A stretch of DNA of 64,000 nucleotides from an uncultured Oscillospiraceae bacterium (GTDB lineage Bacteria > Bacillota > Clostridia > Oscillospirales > Oscillospiraceae). The position numbers and the translations under genes were made by a program. The notes under the pieces were generated by a model. The model saw nothing but the letters and a program-made list of their open reading frames with translations. It was not told the origin of the DNA and searched no databases. Of the stretch, positions 6,783-16,408 are shown one piece after another. Numbering within the stretch: position 1 is the stretch's first letter; each line of letters begins with the position of its first letter. Where the stretch lies: positions 1-64,000 of the forward strand of contig CAKTPO010000005.1 of NCBI GenBank assembly GCA_934591845.1, in the 5' to 3' direction.

Positions 6783-9006
6783 ATTGTGCTTCCTGGGGGA
6801 AAATCAGGGTGGCTTTGAACAGGTCCCCATCCACCAGCAGTTCCAGAGAGCCATGCTGCAGCTCCATCATGCTCTGGGCGATGTTCAGGCCCAAGCCGCT
6901 GCCCTCCTGGTTTCGGGAGGCCTCTCCCCGGACAAAACGCTCCATCAGTTCGTCAGCACTGACGTTCAGAGGCTCCCGGGAGATGTTCTTAAAGGAAATG
7001 CACACCTTTCCGTCCACCGCTACCATATCTACATAAAGCCGGGTACCGGGCTGGGCGTATTTCACGGCGTTGCTCAAAAGATTGCTCATGGCCCGCCAGG
7101 CCAGCCGCCCATCGGCGTGGATATACACCGGCTCCTGGGGAGCGCGGAAAATGGGAGTCAACTGGGCCGCTTCCAATTTGTCCGTAAATTCGCCCAGGGC
7201 CTGGTTGACGGTTTCCACCGCGTCCATGGTGGTCAGCTCCACGGCAATATTGCCGGTGGAAGCCTTGCTCAGCTCAATAAGGTCATCAATAAGCCGCTTC
7301 ATCCGACCGGATTGCCGGGACAGCACTTCCAGATACTTTTCTTCTTCCTCCTGACTATGGGGCTTTTGCAGCAGGTCTACATAGTTTATAATGGAGGTCA
7401 GCGGTGTTTTAATATCGTGGCTCACATTGGTAATCAGCTCCGCCCGCATCCGCTCTGAGCGCATCTGCTTCTGAGCCGCCACCAGCACCACTTCCGACAG
7501 GCCGTTCAGCTCTCCGGCAAAATCCTTGAAGCTGCCCAGCATCAGCTTGTCATCCACCTGAATGTCCAGATCCCCCGCCCGCATCCGCTTGGCGGCTTCC
7601 AGCAGTGTTCCAAAGACGTTGGCCCCATAAATCACCAGGGCCAGGGCTGCGCCGAAGCTCAGGACCAGCAGCCATCCGTTGTCCCCTATCAGCCCCGGGA
7701 ACGTGCAGCCGCCAACAATAAGGCCCCCCAGCAGCCATTGCCAGGTCAGGGGCAGCAGCGAATAGGCCCGTGCCAGGAATTTGCCGCATTTGGTCAGCAA
7801 ATTTTTAACGTATTTCCACAGCTTTTGCCCTTGCTTTCCACCCCACAGCAGCAGGGTCAGGGCCACTTTCCACAGGACCCGGTAAAGAGTCCCTGCGATT
7901 TTCCAGAACAGCTGCCAACACCATACCGCCGCACGCCAGCACAGGCCCGTGACGCTGTGATGCCACCAGTAGAATCCAGGGGTCTTGAACTGGGCGGCAC
8001 AGGCAAAGCAGAAGCCCACAAACAGTAGACAGCAAAGATACCCACCGTAGCCATAATAGGCAAACAGCACGGCGTTGCTCATATCCAACAGATACCAGAA
8101 CCCCTCTGCGGCCCCGAAAATGTAGATGGCCGTCACGCCGACAACCGCCGCCAGATACAGTTCCAAGGGTACACAGTTGAGTCCACCGGGCCGAATTTCC
8201 TCCCGGCCGGGCTTGTGGCCCGCAGCCATACACAGGTACACCGCCAGCACCGCAAAGAGCAGCAAACTGGCACCCAGCACCCCGGCGCAAAGGGTCTGCC
8301 GCTCCCAGAGGAACTGTAGGATGTCCGTCGCCTTTTGCTCCCGGTACAGCTCTCCCGAGCGGTCATTCAGCCGCAGGGTCACGGTGTAGGTTTCCTCCAC
8401 AGGAACCCGCCGGATTTTGTAGATATACTCCTGGTCCTCCACACGGATGCCCAGAATCTGATCGCCGTTTTCCAGCTGGGTGGCGTAATAATCCTGGATG
8501 ACGTACATCATGTCAAAGAAGCCGTCCTTGGGGGTCTCCTCCCCCCAGAGGGCCAGAATCTCATCAGACTCCGCCCCCACCTCCGCTGTCAGAGGGCCTT
8601 TCAGGATTTTGGGGTAGGTGGCACTTCCTTTGGCGATCTGGAAGGTCTTTACGGTGGTGGTCCCCTCCTCGTCCTCCTGCTTTTGCAGAAGCTTGCCTTT
8701 GCCGTCCCGGATTTCATAATTCACGGCCCAGTCGCCGTAAATCCCGTTTATATGGTAGTAATAATGGGCTATAAACTCCTCGTCCGCACCTTTTTGCAGA
8801 CCAGCCACATACCGGGAGACAATTTTTGCCCCATAGTTCTCCATCTGGGCCGTCAGGTGCCGTTCCTGCTGGTCCGCCGGGGATTCTCCCGGGTTCAGGT
8901 GCATCCCTGCCATCAGTAACAGTCCCCCGCCGGAGACCACGGCTCCCAGCAGACACAGGGCGCACAGGGCAATGGCAAAGAATTTCAAAACGCCGTGGTT
9001 TCTCAT
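6781..9006 (-). CDS. Large multi-pass sensor histidine kinase
   Basis: The 741-residue sensor kinase begins with a membrane helix (about 9-33). An extracytoplasmic domain of about 200 residues follows, then a cluster of several membrane helices (roughly 230-460, including YLAAVVGVTAIYIFGAAE and LLGGLIVGGCTFPGLIG). After these come a HAMP-like segment (RMRAGDLDIQVDDK), the HisKA box SHDIKTPLTSI and an ATPase domain (NLLSNAVKY, GSGLGLNIA). The third glycine box is weak (FKNISREP). It is coupled to the upstream response regulator by a 4-nt overlap, which identifies its partner. The layout resembles kinases that sense envelope stress or peptides in gut Clostridia, but the ligand is unknown. Confidence 0.9.
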   Translation of the reverse strand: MRNHGVLKFFAIALCALCLLGAVVSGGGLLLMAGMHLNPGESPADQQERHLTAQMENYGAKIVSRYVAGLQKGADEEFIAHYYYHINGIYGDWAVNYEIRDGKGKLLQKQEDEEGTTTVKTFQIAKGSATYPKILKGPLTAEVGAESDEILALWGEETPKDGFFDMMYVIQDYYATQLENGDQILGIRVEDQEYIYKIRRVPVEETYTVTLRLNDRSGELYREQKATDILQFLWERQTLCAGVLGASLLLFAVLAVYLCMAAGHKPGREEIRPGGLNCVPLELYLAAVVGVTAIYIFGAAEGFWYLLDMSNAVLFAYYGYGGYLCCLLFVGFCFACAAQFKTPGFYWWHHSVTGLCWRAAVWCWQLFWKIAGTLYRVLWKVALTLLLWGGKQGQKLWKYVKNLLTKCGKFLARAYSLLPLTWQWLLGGLIVGGCTFPGLIGDNGWLLVLSFGAALALVIYGANVFGTLLEAAKRMRAGDLDIQVDDKLMLGSFKDFAGELNGLSEVVLVAAQKQMRSERMRAELITNVSHDIKTPLTSIINYVDLLQKPHSQEEEEKYLEVLSRQSGRMKRLIDDLIELSKASTGNIAVELTTMDAVETVNQALGEFTDKLEAAQLTPIFRAPQEPVYIHADGRLAWRAMSNLLSNAVKYAQPGTRLYVDMVAVDGKVCISFKNISREPLNVSADELMERFVRGEASRNQEGSGLGLNIAQSMMELQHGSLELLVDGDLFKATLIFPQEAQ

Positions 9007-9698
9007 TTCTTTTCTCCCTCCAGCTTATAGCCCTGACCCCACATGACTTTCAGATAGCGAGGCTCTGAGGGGTTGATTTCGATTTTCTCCCGCAGGTGCC
9101 GGATGTGGACCGCCACGCTGCCCTCGCTGCCCAGGGCCGCCTCCTGCCACACGGCCTCATACAGGGCCTTGGTGGAGTAAACCTTGCCGGGGTTGGCCAT
9201 CAGCAGATGGAGAATGGAATACTCCGTGGGGGTCAGGTTCACCGGCTCTCCCTCCACGGTGACGGTTTTGGTCCGGTCGTTCATGGTAATGCCGCCGATG
9301 GTCATGCTCTCGGCGTCCTCTGTCCGCACATCCATTCTGGCATACCGCCGGAGCTGGGAGCGGATACGGGCCAGCACCTCCACCGGCACAAAGGGCTTGG
9401 TGATGTAGTCATCGGCCCCTACGTTCAGCCCTAGCACCTTGTCCTCGGTTTCGGACTTGGCTGTCAGCAGAATAATGGGGGCGTTGGAGAATTTGCGAAT
9501 CTCCGCCGTGGCGGCAATACCGTCCATCACCGGCATCATCACATCCAGCAGAATCAGATCCATGGGATGCTCCCGGCACAGCTCCACCGCCTGCTCCCCG
9601 TTAAAAGCTTCAAAGAGTTCATAGCCCTCGGGCTGCAAATAGATTTTCAGCGCGTTTACAATATCCGTCTGGTCATCACAAATCAAAATACGATACAT
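9003..9698 (-). CDS. OmpR/PhoB-family response regulator
   Basis: A 231-residue regulator with receiver domain (ICDDQTD, LILLDVMMP, YITKPFV) and a winged-helix output domain (YSILHLLMANPGKVYST, VAVHIRHLREKIE, WGQGYKLE). The start chosen is ATG at 9698, preceded by GGAGG at 8 nt; the frame opens seven codons earlier, but those ATGs overlap the binding site. The stop overlaps the kinase start. A palindrome at its promoter suggests autoregulation. Confidence 0.92.
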   Translation of the reverse strand: MYRILICDDQTDIVNALKIYLQPEGYELFEAFNGEQAVELCREHPMDLILLDVMMPVMDGIAATAEIRKFSNAPIILLTAKSETEDKVLGLNVGADDYITKPFVPVEVLARIRSQLRRYARMDVRTEDAESMTIGGITMNDRTKTVTVEGEPVNLTPTEYSILHLLMANPGKVYSTKALYEAVWQEAALGSEGSVAVHIRHLREKIEINPSEPRYLKVMWGQGYKLEGEKK

Positions 9699-9732
9699 GT
9701 TCCATTCCTCCATATCCATATCTTTTGGGACT

Positions 9733-9761
9733 ATTATATCATCCCGTTTCTTAATAAGAAA
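9733..9761 (-). promoter_or_regulatory. Promoter with overlapping palindromic operator for the response regulator
   Basis: Minus strand -10 TATAAT (9733-9738), and a weak -35 TTTCTT 17 nt upstream. The -35 lies within the perfect palindrome TTTCTTAATAAGAAA (9747-9761), placed where a regulator could block or recruit polymerase. A further AAGAACAG half-site-like element lies just upstream. Confidence 0.5.
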
Positions 9762-9885
9762 GGGGGCGGCACATTAAGAACAGATTAAATATTTTTTCAT
9801 TTTCCCTCTGGAAATTCCTGTTTGTATGCTGCATAATAAAGGCAGAAAAAAGCCGCCCCTTTGAGCGGTCATTCAGGAGGTTTCT

Positions 9886-10566
9886 ATGGCTTATCAACTC
9901 TTTCGTCCCATGACCACCGTTCAGGGTGTCCTGTTTGACATGGACGGGGTGATTCTGGATTCCGAGGGCCTGTACACCAGATTCTGGCAGGAGGCCGCCC
10001 AGGCCCTGGGCTACCCCATGACCCGCACCCAGGCCATGGGGATGCGCGCCCTCAACCGGCAGGAGGCCACTGCCAAGCTGGAAAGCTATTTTGGCAAGGG
10101 GGTAGACTATCTGGCAGTGCGCGACAAGCGCATTGAACTGATGGATGCCTTTGTAGCCGGAAAGGGCATTGCCCCCAAACCCGGCATCCGGGATCTGCTG
10201 GACTATCTGAACCAAAGGAACATCCCCACCTGCATTGCCACCTCCTCCCCCCTGGCCCGGGTGCGGGAATACTTGGAGCCTTTGGGGCTTTTTGACAGGT
10301 TCAATGCCATTGTCACCGGCTACGATGTCCCCCGGGGCAAGCCGGAGCCGGACATCTATCTGAAAGCCGCCCAGGTGCTGCAAAAGAACCCAAACGACTG
10401 CATCGCCCTGGAAGACTCCAAAGCCGGTCTTCTCTCGGCCTATAGAGCCGGAGCCATGGCCGTTATGATCCCGGACCAGGATTCCCCCGACAGTGAAGAC
10501 CTGGCCCGTGCCACCGCCCTGTGCGACAGTCTGACAGACGTCATAGACCTGATTGGATCGTTATAG
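9886..10566 (+). CDS. HAD-family phosphatase / beta-phosphoglucomutase-like
   Basis: This 226-residue cytoplasmic HAD hydrolase carries all four family motifs. Motif I is LFDMDGVILDSE, with nucleophile Asp and general acid Asp. Motif II is IATSS, and the motif III lysine is in PRGKPEPDIY. Motif IV is ALEDSKAG. A helical cap lies between motifs I and II. The family includes sugar-phosphate phosphatases and beta-phosphoglucomutases, and the substrate cannot be assigned. The start follows CAGGAGG. It appears monocistronic, with repeat-rich DNA downstream. Confidence 0.9.
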   Translation: MAYQLFRPMTTVQGVLFDMDGVILDSEGLYTRFWQEAAQALGYPMTRTQAMGMRALNRQEATAKLESYFGKGVDYLAVRDKRIELMDAFVAGKGIAPKPGIRDLLDYLNQRNIPTCIATSSPLARVREYLEPLGLFDRFNAIVTGYDVPRGKPEPDIYLKAAQVLQKNPNDCIALEDSKAGLLSAYRAGAMAVMIPDQDSPDSEDLARATALCDSLTDVIDLIGSL

Positions 10567-10905
10567 CATCTCTAAGGCCTTCCCCACCGAGGAAGGAAAA
10601 CCGCCCGCAGGCGGTAGATGAGGGGCGGGGCAACGTTCAATATTGTAGAAACAATGGGCGCAAAGGGAATCATCCTGAGTCTCACCGTAGGGAACGGCAC
10701 ATAGGCCGTTCCCTACGGTTTCGCTGGTGGGGGTACTTTTCAACCTGGGAATTCTAAGGACGGGCGTATATGGGGTTGCGTTTTTACGTGTTCGCTTCCT
10801 GTTGCTGGAATGTTTCAGGCACCCGTATACCCTTTTGGATGGGAAGGCCAGGGGCAAAAGATTCACTGTCCTGTGCCGACGATTGATTCGGAAATTCCAT
10901 AATAA
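10567..10905. repeat. Mosaic of short intergenic repeats downstream of the HAD gene
   Basis: The first 60 bases form GC-rich inverted segments (AAGGCCTTCCCC..., CCGCCCGCAGGCGG). At 10685-10718 is a full copy of the hairpin CCGTAGGGAACGGC...GCCGTTCCCTACGG, followed by TTTCGCTGGTGGG. The downstream 150 bases resemble those following the copies at 40791 and 49126. At 10862-10900, GATTCACTGTC...GACGATTGATTCGG recalls the end of the MITE-like family. No gene is supported here. Confidence 0.7.
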
Positions 10906-10913
10906 GCGCAAAA

Positions 10914-10967
10914 AGAAATGACCCCTGACGAACCGGTTCCGGTATCTCCTCGTCAGGGGTCATTTCT
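10914..10967. other. 18-bp perfect hairpin with an inner stem
   Basis: AGAAATGACCCCTGACGA (10914-10931) is the exact reverse complement of 10950-10967. Its loop contains a second stem, ACCGG-TT-CCGGT. It lacks a clean U tract on either side, so it may be a mobile-element end or an RNA structure rather than a terminator. Confidence 0.6.
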
Positions 10968-10974
10968 GTTCACT

Positions 10975-11350
10975 CTTATTATCTAACATCATTGGTTAAC
11001 CTCTCTTTCTACGGATTACGGGGCTACCATCCTGCTCTACTGTCTCCGTGATACAGTGTACTTCATTGATTAAGCCGGCAATAAACTCTATTTTATCGGA
11101 GATTTACAGGAGGTCCTGCCCTTGGCCCAGTTTATACAGAGCCCATCGGTCCGATACCCATCTTCATTATTGTTTCTTTTCAAAGTCCTTTTCGGTTTTT
11201 CTTTGAACTCTTTGGTATCTTTCCTTTGTGTCTATACTATATCACAAAGAGTCGGTTGCGACAAGCCGTATTTTTGTACAATTTATACATTATCTTTTTG
11301 TCATTGTTGCACATTTCCCTTTTTCTCTTATCATTTTCGCCCCTGCCGTT
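10975..11350. other. AT-rich intergenic stretch with a degraded coding remnant
   Basis: On the minus strand, about 11090-10999 reads as an open segment of roughly 35 codons ending in IRRKRG and a stop. It has no start codon, and a stop lies directly upstream. The base composition is clearly more AT-rich than the flanking genes. It looks like the tail of a decayed, acquired gene that I could not identify. The rest of the stretch shows nothing recognisable. Confidence 0.35.
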
Positions 11351-11387
11351 AAAAACGCCCCGGACGGCGTGGAACCGTCCGGGGCGT
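11351..11387 (-). terminator. Terminator of proS
   Basis: Minus strand: ACGCCCCGGACGG (11375-11387) pairs with CCGTCCGGGGCGT (11355-11367), followed by TTTTT. It lies 28 bp past the proS stop. Confidence 0.9.
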
Positions 11388-11414
11388 GTAATTTTGATCT
11401 TTCAAAGGGAGCTG

Positions 11415-12851
11415 TTAATAGGCAACGCCCCAGTAGATCATCTTCTGGGCAGGCTTGCCGCAGCAGGCGCAGGTGTCGCCCAGGTGTTCCTGGTTGAAGG
11501 GGATGCAGCGGGAGGACATTCCGGCTACTTCCTTCATTTTCAGCTCGCACGCCTCGTCACCGCACCACATGGTCTTGATGAAGCCGCCGTTCTGCTCCTG
11601 CAGGGCCTTGGCCTCCTCCAGGGTGTGGGCCTCGTAAATGTGGTCTTCCAGATTCTTCTTGGCCCGGTCAAACATGCCCTGGTGTACCAGTGCCAGCTGC
11701 TCCTCCACGGCCTTTTCCAGGTCCTCCAGCTTGACGGTGACTTTCTCCCGGTCGGTCCGGCGCACCAGAACACACTGGTCGTTTTCCAGGTCCCGGGGGC
11801 CGCACTCCACCCGGACGGGTACGCCCTTCATTTCATACTCGGCGCACTTCCAGCCCATAGAGTTGTCGGAATCGTCCACCTTGACCCGGAAACCGGCCTT
11901 TTCCAGCCGCTCCCGCAGCTGCTGGGCCGCTTCCAGAACGCCGGGCTTATGCTGGGCCACCGGCAAAATCACCACCTGGATGGGGGCGATCTTGGGGGGC
12001 AGCACCAGGCCGTTGTTGTCGCCGTGGGTCATAATGATGCCGCCAATAAGACGGGTGGACACGCCCCAGGAGGTCTGGAAAGGATTGACCCGCTGGTTGT
12101 TCTTATCCGTAAAGGTGATGTCAAAAGCCTTGGCGAAGCCGTCACCAAAGTAATGGGAGGTACCGGCCTGCAGGGCTTTCCGGTCGTGCATCATGCACTC
12201 GATGGTATAGGTGGCCTCCGCGCCGTTGAATTTCTCCTTGTCGGTCTTCTGGCCCCGGGTAACGGGCATGGCCAGCACATTCTCGCAGAAGTCCGCATAG
12301 AGGTTCAGCATCTGCTCGGTAAAGGCCTGGGCCTCCTGGGCGGTGGCGTGCATGGTGTGGCCCTCCTGCCACAAAAATTCCCGATGGCGCAGGAAGGGAC
12401 GGCTGGTCTTTTCCCAGCGCAGAACGCTGCACCACTGGTTATACTTCATGGGCAGATCCCGGTGGGACTGGATCACCTGGGCAAAATGGTCACAGAACAG
12501 GGTCTCAGAGGTGGGCCGGATGCACAGCCGCTCCTCCAATTTTTCGTTGCCCCCCATGGTCACCCAGGCACACTCCGGCGCAAAACCCTCAACATGGTCC
12601 TTTTCTTTCTGCAGCAGGCTTTCAGGGATCAGCATGGGCATGTAGACGTTTTCCACGCCCACCTTTTTAAACTCCGCGTCCATAATCCGCTGAATATTCT
12701 CCCAGATGGCATAGCCGTAGGGTCGGTAAATAAACACGCCCTTGATGGAAGAATAGTCGATCAGCTGGGCTTTCTTGCAGACGTCAGTGTACCACTGGGC
12801 AAAATCCACTTCCATGTCGGTGATCTGCTCCACTTTTTTATCCTTTGCCAT
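11415..12851 (-). CDS. proS: Prolyl-tRNA synthetase, archaeal/eukaryotic-type
   Basis: This 478-residue enzyme charges tRNA-Pro with proline in the cytoplasm. It is the short type without the bacterial insertion domain. The class II motifs are visible in [48 protein letters not shown] and [18 protein letters not shown]-terminal zinc-type segment holds Cys residues in [14 protein letters not shown] and TCACCG, and the protein ends YWGVAY as is typical of this type. A T-box leader was looked for and not seen. A 78-bp MITE-like repeat sits about 30 bp upstream of the start. Confidence 0.96.
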   Translation of the reverse strand: MAKDKKVEQITDMEVDFAQWYTDVCKKAQLIDYSSIKGVFIYRPYGYAIWENIQRIMDAEFKKVGVENVYMPMLIPESLLQKEKDHVEGFAPECAWVTMGGNEKLEERLCIRPTSETLFCDHFAQVIQSHRDLPMKYNQWCSVLRWEKTSRPFLRHREFLWQEGHTMHATAQEAQAFTEQMLNLYADFCENVLAMPVTRGQKTDKEKFNGAEATYTIECMMHDRKALQAGTSHYFGDGFAKAFDITFTDKNNQRVNPFQTSWGVSTRLIGGIIMTHGDNNGLVLPPKIAPIQVVILPVAQHKPGVLEAAQQLRERLEKAGFRVKVDDSDNSMGWKCAEYEMKGVPVRVECGPRDLENDQCVLVRRTDREKVTVKLEDLEKAVEEQLALVHQGMFDRAKKNLEDHIYEAHTLEEAKALQEQNGGFIKTMWCGDEACELKMKEVAGMSSRCIPFNQEHLGDTCACCGKPAQKMIYWGVAY

Positions 12852-12880
12852 AGTTTATTTCATCCTCTCAGGTTTTCTAT

Positions 12881-12958
12881 GGAAGCTCTGAATAAATCGG
12901 CAAGAGCCGGGGACAAAAGATCCGCTCACCAGCCGCCGACGATCGATTCAGAGTTTCC
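12881..12958. repeat. MITE-like element, short (78 bp) form, copy 1
   Basis: The ends GGAAGCTCTGAATAAATCG and CGATCGATTCAGAGTTTCC are inverted repeats of each other with a few mismatches. The body reads GCAAGAGCCGGGGACAAAAG...CGCCGAC. It matches 61733-61810 at the same 78-bp length. It lies between proS and its likely promoter region. Confidence 0.75.
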
Positions 12959-13042
12959 TTATCTATAAAATCTTCAATTTATTATACCACGGCTGTCAAG
13001 CATTTGGGGGCCGATTTTTGCCCTTTGACCCCACAGGGCATA

Positions 13043-13071
13043 TTGTTTTTTCCCCGTTTTTCTGGTATACT
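13043..13071 (+). promoter_or_regulatory. Promoter of the L-serine dehydratase gene
   Basis: TTGTTT (13043-13048), a 17-nt spacer and TATACT (13066-13071), 31 bp before the start codon. Confidence 0.65.
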
Positions 13072-13101
13072 GAATTCAGAACAGAAAACGGAGGAATTGA
13101 T

Positions 13102-14316
13102 ATGAAGTCCATTCGGGAAATTTATAAAATCGGCAAAGGCCCCAGTTCTTCCCATACCATGGGGCCGGAGCGGGCTGCCGGGCTTTTTCGGAAGGAGCAT
13201 CCTGAAGCGGATGCTTTTGAGGTCATTCTTTACGGCTCCCTGAGCAAGACCGGCGTGGGCCACGGGACGGACCGGGTGTTGCGGGAGACTTTGGCCCCCT
13301 GCCCTACCAAAATTGTTTTCTCCGAGGAAGTACTGCCCGGTGCCCATCCCAATACTATGGACTTTATCGCTTTGAAAGAGGGCAGCGAAATTGGTCGGCT
13401 GCGGGTGGAATCCATCGGCGGCGGGGATATTCGCATTCCCGGCCGGGAGGATGCCCAGGGGGAAGAAGTGTATATTGAGCATTCCTTTGCGGAGATTGCG
13501 GATTTCTGCAAGTGGCGTTATATTCACACCCTCAGCGACTATGTGGAGCTGAACGAGGGGCCGGAAATCTGGGACTTTTTGCTGACGGTCTGGCAGACCA
13601 TGAAGCAGTCCATTGAGGACGGTCTGGCCGCCACCGGCACCCTGCCCGGGGGGCTGAATGTGCAGCGAAAGGCCAACTATCTCTACCACAAAACCGGCGG
13701 CTGTGATGCCCCCGCCCTGCGGGAATTCCAGCAGATTGCCGCCTATGCCTATGCGGTGGCAGAGCAGAACGCCGACAACGGCACCATCGTCACCGCCCCC
13801 ACCTGTGGGGCCTGCGGCGTGGTTCCCGCCGTTTTGAAATACATCCAGGACACCAAGGGCTTTTCCGATGAGACCATCTGCCGGGGCCTTGCCACTGCCG
13901 GTATCATCGGCAATCTCACCAAGAGCAACGCTTCCATCTCCGGGGCCGAGTGCGGCTGTCAGGCAGAGATCGGCACCGCCTGCTCCATGGCCGCTGCCGC
14001 TCTGGCGGAACTCTACGGCCAGGATCTGGACCAGGTGGAGTACGCCGCGGAGGTGGCCATGGAGCATCACCTGGGGCTGACCTGTGACCCCATCTGCGGT
14101 CTGGTACAGATTCCCTGCATTGAGCGCAACGCCGTAGCCGCCATGCGGGCCATGAACGCCTGTAATTTGAGCTACTTCCTCACCGGCTCCCGAAACATCA
14201 GCTATGACATGGTTTGTCGGGCCATGCACGAAACCGGCATCAGCCTGAACCAGCGGTTCAGGGAAACCAGCGAGGGCGGTCTTGCCAAGCTGTACGACCG
14301 GAAAATGAAGAAGTGA
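13102..14316 (+). CDS. L-serine ammonia-lyase (iron-sulfur type, single chain)
   Basis: This 404-residue enzyme converts L-serine to pyruvate and ammonia. It begins with the beta-type domain, including the GPSSSHTMGP signature at residues 13-22. The alpha-type catalytic domain follows, with PTCGACG, ECGCQ and DPICG supplying the cysteines that bind the oxygen-sensitive 4Fe-4S cluster. The order and length fit the fused single-polypeptide form. The start at 13102 follows GGAGGAATT; an earlier in-frame ATG at 13018 lies upstream of the promoter and is rejected. A terminator directly follows, so it is monocistronic. Confidence 0.94.
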   Translation: MKSIREIYKIGKGPSSSHTMGPERAAGLFRKEHPEADAFEVILYGSLSKTGVGHGTDRVLRETLAPCPTKIVFSEEVLPGAHPNTMDFIALKEGSEIGRLRVESIGGGDIRIPGREDAQGEEVYIEHSFAEIADFCKWRYIHTLSDYVELNEGPEIWDFLLTVWQTMKQSIEDGLAATGTLPGGLNVQRKANYLYHKTGGCDAPALREFQQIAAYAYAVAEQNADNGTIVTAPTCGACGVVPAVLKYIQDTKGFSDETICRGLATAGIIGNLTKSNASISGAECGCQAEIGTACSMAAAALAELYGQDLDQVEYAAEVAMEHHLGLTCDPICGLVQIPCIERNAVAAMRAMNACNLSYFLTGSRNISYDMVCRAMHETGISLNQRFRETSEGGLAKLYDRKMKK

Positions 14317-14322
14317 AAGTTT

Positions 14323-14370
14323 CAGTGTGTCCTCCCCTTGTTTTTTCGGGGGTTCGGACACACTGTTTTT
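14323..14370 (+). terminator. Terminator of the L-serine dehydratase gene
   Basis: CAGTGTGTCC (14323-14332) pairs with GGACACACTG (14356-14365), followed by TTTTT. The hairpin abuts the 3' end of the convergent kinase gene. Confidence 0.88.
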
Positions 14371-15598
14371 ATTTTCCAAAGGTGACGGTAAAGGTTGTCC
14401 CCTCCCATTGTTGGCTGATGACTGAAAGGGTTCCACCCAGCCGCTCGGTCATTTCCCTGGTAATGGCCAGTCCCAGGCCAAAGCCCCCTCGGCTGCCGCT
14501 GCGGCTTTTGTCTCCACGGTAAAACCGGTCAAAGACATGGGGTAGGTCCTCCTGGGGGATCAGGCTTCCCAGATTTTGAACAGACAACTCTTTTTTCCGC
14601 TTGTCTTTGGCCAGTCTTAGCCGCACCGTCCCCCCTCTTGGCTCGTATTTCAGGGCATTTTCCAACAGGCTCATAACAATGCGGAACAAATAGTCCTCAT
14701 TGCCCAGCATTATGCACTGCTCCGGAAGTTCCGTTTCCAGGGTCACGCCGTTTTCATAGGCCAGAGATTCCACTTCCAGTTCCGCTTTCAGGGCGATGGC
14801 CGCCAGATCCGTTTCCTCCATGGAAAGGCGCGCATCCTGCCGCTCCACGTCTGCCAGGGTCAGCATTTCGGCAATGAGCCGCTGCATCCGCTTGGCGGAT
14901 TCCTGGGTGCTGTCCAGCCAGCGGCCCAGTTCCCCCACCGGGGTCTGGGGGTTCTCCATCAAAATGGAGTTGTTGGCAAGAATCACGGAAAGGGGGGTTT
15001 TCAGGTCGTGGGAGGCATCGGCTACAAACTGCTTTTCCCGCTCCATGGCCTCCTCCATGGGCCGGGCGGCAATGACCGCCAACTTTTTGCTGATGGCAAA
15101 AAACAGTAGCATGGCCCCGGCCCAGATGCCAAGCAAGGCCCCGCAGAGTTTCAGCATGGAATAGGTGATATAGCGCATATCCGCCAAAGCGATTTTGCAG
15201 GGCTGGGAACCGCTGCGATAATAGATCACATGCTGCTGCGGCAGCAGTCCAAAATCCTCCTGCCGGTTCACCACGGCTTCCAGCAGTTCGGGAAGTTCCT
15301 GTTGAAAAAGCTCGCTTCCTGAAAGGACGGTATACGCCCCGGTGCCGGAATCGTAAAAACAGACGGCAATGTTCATCTCCGCACCCCGTTTTTCAGGAGG
15401 TCTGGATGTCTCCCCCGGCTTTCGCTCCGGGGGCTGGGAGAAAGCCCCCAAAGGGGCCACCACCTGTTCCATGGTCCGGCGCAGGCCGGTGTAGTAATCC
15501 CGCACCATATATACCGCCACTGCTGTGACCATCACCGTCAGAACAATGCCGATCAGCAGCATATTAAACTGCACAAACCGTTTCCGATAGGCTTTCAT
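14369..15598 (-). CDS. Sensor histidine kinase
   Basis: The 409-residue kinase has a first membrane helix (about 11-30) and a short extracytoplasmic region of about 100 residues with a Pro-rich stretch. A second helix follows near 140-165 (LCGALLGIWAGAMLLFFAI), then SHDLKTPLSVILANN with the phospho-acceptor His, and the ATPase boxes SLLENALKYE and GGFGLGLAITREM. The start overlaps the end of the upstream regulator gene by 4 nt. The pair is transcribed divergently from the VTC/DUF4956 operon, so that operon is a plausible target; this is inference from position. Confidence 0.91.
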   Translation of the reverse strand: MKAYRKRFVQFNMLLIGIVLTVMVTAVAVYMVRDYYTGLRRTMEQVVAPLGAFSQPPERKPGETSRPPEKRGAEMNIAVCFYDSGTGAYTVLSGSELFQQELPELLEAVVNRQEDFGLLPQQHVIYYRSGSQPCKIALADMRYITYSMLKLCGALLGIWAGAMLLFFAISKKLAVIAARPMEEAMEREKQFVADASHDLKTPLSVILANNSILMENPQTPVGELGRWLDSTQESAKRMQRLIAEMLTLADVERQDARLSMEETDLAAIALKAELEVESLAYENGVTLETELPEQCIMLGNEDYLFRIVMSLLENALKYEPRGGTVRLRLAKDKRKKELSVQNLGSLIPQEDLPHVFDRFYRGDKSRSGSRGGFGLGLAITREMTERLGGTLSVISQQWEGTTFTVTFGK

Positions 15599-16269
15599 GG
15601 CTGAACCTCCAACCGATAGCCGATTTTCTGCAAATTGCGGACGGTCACCCGGGAGCCTAAAAACCGAAGTTTTTTCCGTAGAAAGGAAATGTATGCCTCC
15701 ACATTGTTGTCGGTGGCCTCCGAATCCATGCCCCAGCCTCTGGTGATCAGCAGATCCTTGGAAAAGGTCATTTTCGGCTCCGTCAGCATCAGCCGGGCGA
15801 TTTCAAATTCCTTGGGGCTGAGCTGCACATCCCGCTTTCCGCAGCGCAGGGTCACGGTGTTGAGGTCCAGGGTCAGGTCCTCATAGGACAGTTCGTTTAA
15901 AACCATAGTTCCCTTGCGCCGGGTCATGGCCCCGATCCGGGCCAGCAGTTCCTCCGGGTCAAAGGGCTTGGTCAGGTAGTCGTCCGCCCCGGCGTTAAGG
16001 CCCAGCACCTTGTCCGGCACCGTAGTCCGGGCCGTGAGCATCAGGACGGGGGTCTGGATGCCCTCGCTTCGGATTTGCCGCAAAACGCTGATGCCATCCA
16101 GCTTGGGCAGCATAATATCCAGCAGCACCAAATCATAGGAAAATCCCCGAATATAGTCCAGGGCCGACTGGCCGTCTGCCACCCAGTCCGTAAGGTTCCC
16201 CGCCTTTCTTAATATATGTTCCAAGGCCCCGGCCAGGCCGGTCTCGTCCTCCACGATCAGTAGATTCAT
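15595..16269 (-). CDS. OmpR/PhoB-family response regulator
   Basis: A 224-residue regulator with receiver motifs IVEDETG, LVLLDIMLP and YLTKPFD, and a winged helix that ends NNVEAYISFLRKKL and LQKIGYRLEV. It is coupled to the kinase by a 4-nt overlap. The 139-bp gap to the divergent VTC gene contains repeated CTGAAAAAATC / GATTTTTTT-like blocks (about 16327-16362) that could be binding sites. Confidence 0.92.
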   Translation of the reverse strand: MNLLIVEDETGLAGALEHILRKAGNLTDWVADGQSALDYIRGFSYDLVLLDIMLPKLDGISVLRQIRSEGIQTPVLMLTARTTVPDKVLGLNAGADDYLTKPFDPEELLARIGAMTRRKGTMVLNELSYEDLTLDLNTVTLRCGKRDVQLSPKEFEIARLMLTEPKMTFSKDLLITRGWGMDSEATDNNVEAYISFLRKKLRFLGSRVTVRNLQKIGYRLEVQP

Positions 16270-16408
16270 AGGTATCCCTCCTTTATCTATACCATACCAT
16301 TTTACCGCAAGTTCTGAAAGGAAGCTGAAAAAATCTCTTTCCGGTTTTCAGATTTTTTTAAGCGGGCCATGGATAATAAGGGCATCCACTTTTCAAGGAG
16401 GAATTCAT

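Noticed and set aside
11226..12968. 580-residue open frame opposite proS
   Set aside because: Antisense shadow of a well conserved synthetase; the composition is that of a reversed GC-rich gene.
12852..13000. T-box leader upstream of proS
   Set aside because: No specifier loop or T-box sequence could be found; the region holds a MITE-like repeat instead.
12982..14436. 484-residue open frame opposite the L-serine dehydratase gene
   Set aside because: It is a shadow of a gene with clear catalytic motifs; its translation is low-complexity Gly/His/Gln-rich and has no ribosome site.
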